A stretch of DNA of 64,000 nucleotides from assembly GCA_018401465.1 (NCBI GenBank), contig JAGYKE010000002.1:124001-188000 (forward strand), read 5' to 3'. How positions within the stretch are numbered: position 1 is the stretch's first letter; each line of letters opens with the position of its first letter. A program made the position numbers and the translations under genes. Shown piece by piece: positions 63,788-64,000 of this stretch. The notes below the pieces were generated by a model. That model had not been told where the DNA came from and searched no databases. It worked only from the letters and a program-made list of their open reading frames with translations. Origin of the DNA: Aestuariivita sp. GTDB lineage: Bacteria; Pseudomonadota; Alphaproteobacteria; Rhodobacterales; Rhodobacteraceae.

Positions 63788-64000
63788 ATGACAACCTACA
63801 CCCGACCTCCTGAGGCCCGTGTGATTCCCCTTGATCCGGGGATCGTCCCTGCCCGGCTGACTCCGCTGCGTCAGGTCGAGGCCTACTGGATCGCGCTTGC
63901 CACCGAAGGGGGTTTGCCTTCACGCGGTCGGATCGACCCCCGCGCGCTGGAAAACGTGCTCGACAATGTGCTGATCGCGGAACGCATCGCGCCGGGCATC
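63788..64000 (+). CDS. PAS_5-type PAS domain protein, 3' end outside the window
   Basis: The first 71 residues of a protein read from ATG 63788. The segment LTPLRQVEAYWIALATEGGL followed by PSRGRIDPRALENVLDNVLI and AERIAPGI matches the PAS_5 family, common in Rhodobacterales and Rhizobiales and of unknown function. The gene continues past the right edge. A near CtrA site lies upstream. Confidence 0.75.
   Translation, partial: MTTYTRPPEARVIPLDPGIVPARLTPLRQVEAYWIALATEGGLPSRGRIDPRALENVLDNVLIAERIAPGI

Overview
The window is high-GC chromosomal DNA from an alphaproteobacterium of the order Rhodobacterales, most likely a marine Roseobacter-type Rhodobacteraceae. The evidence is the gene content: ChpT of the CtrA phosphorelay next to a DUF3553 gene, ribosomal protein L21 with a C-terminal helix-hairpin-helix tail, OlsB/OlsA ornithine-lipid synthesis, a soluble Fds-type formate dehydrogenase, TRAP transport and a PAS_5-type protein. 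Genes are dense and many are joined by ATGA, GTGA or TGATG stop/start overlaps. No IS element, prophage, CRISPR array or rRNA operon was seen; one tRNA is present.

Bases 1-15400 form a catabolic island. A MarR regulator (13141) is divergent from a minus-strand unit: dioxygenase reductase, Rieske alpha and beta subunits, acyl-CoA ligase, a thiolase-like protein without its nucleophilic Cys, a DUF35 zinc-ribbon protein fused to a degenerate SDR, a cyclase-family hydrolase, an SDR, and a TRAP transporter (dctPQM). A second CoA ligase lies beside marR, and a 2-keto-4-pentenoate-hydratase-like gene and an IlvD/Edd dehydratase flank the far end. Together they look like uptake, CoA activation, ring hydroxylation and chain cleavage of an aromatic or alicyclic acid. 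The substrate cannot be named from sequence.

Bases 15500-29740 hold hemP, small membrane genes, exoD, an RND efflux pair, and a complete NAD-dependent formate dehydrogenase locus: LysR regulator, then fdsG, fdsB, fdsA, fdhD-type fdsC and fdsD. Bases 29860-37030 are accessory: an RTX glycosidase whose leader is cut off by an in-frame TAA, a dimethylglycine/sarcosine dehydrogenase-like enzyme with a TetR regulator, and a lower-GC orphan TctC-type binding protein next to tRNA-Ser(CGA).

Bases 37550-49940 are conserved core: DUF2059 proteins, rplU-rpmA, obgE-proB-proA, chpT, olsBA, bfd-bfr and rpsB-tsf. A 36-bp intergenic sequence occurs twice here, before proA and before rpsB. Bases 49939-64000 hold aroQ, pxpBCA (5-oxoprolinase), a rhodanese gene broken by a 16-bp tandem duplication, a SulP transporter, glutaryl-CoA dehydrogenase with a LysR regulator, and a minus-strand run yicC, gmk, gamma-carbonic-anhydrase-like gene, Cys/Met lyase, phoR, pstB, phoU. 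That run lacks pstS, pstC, pstA and phoB.

The items most worth following are the DUF35-pseudo-SDR plus Cys-less thiolase pair, the two interrupted genes, the duplicated intergenic element, the reduced pho cluster, and several perfect palindromes in front of regulators.
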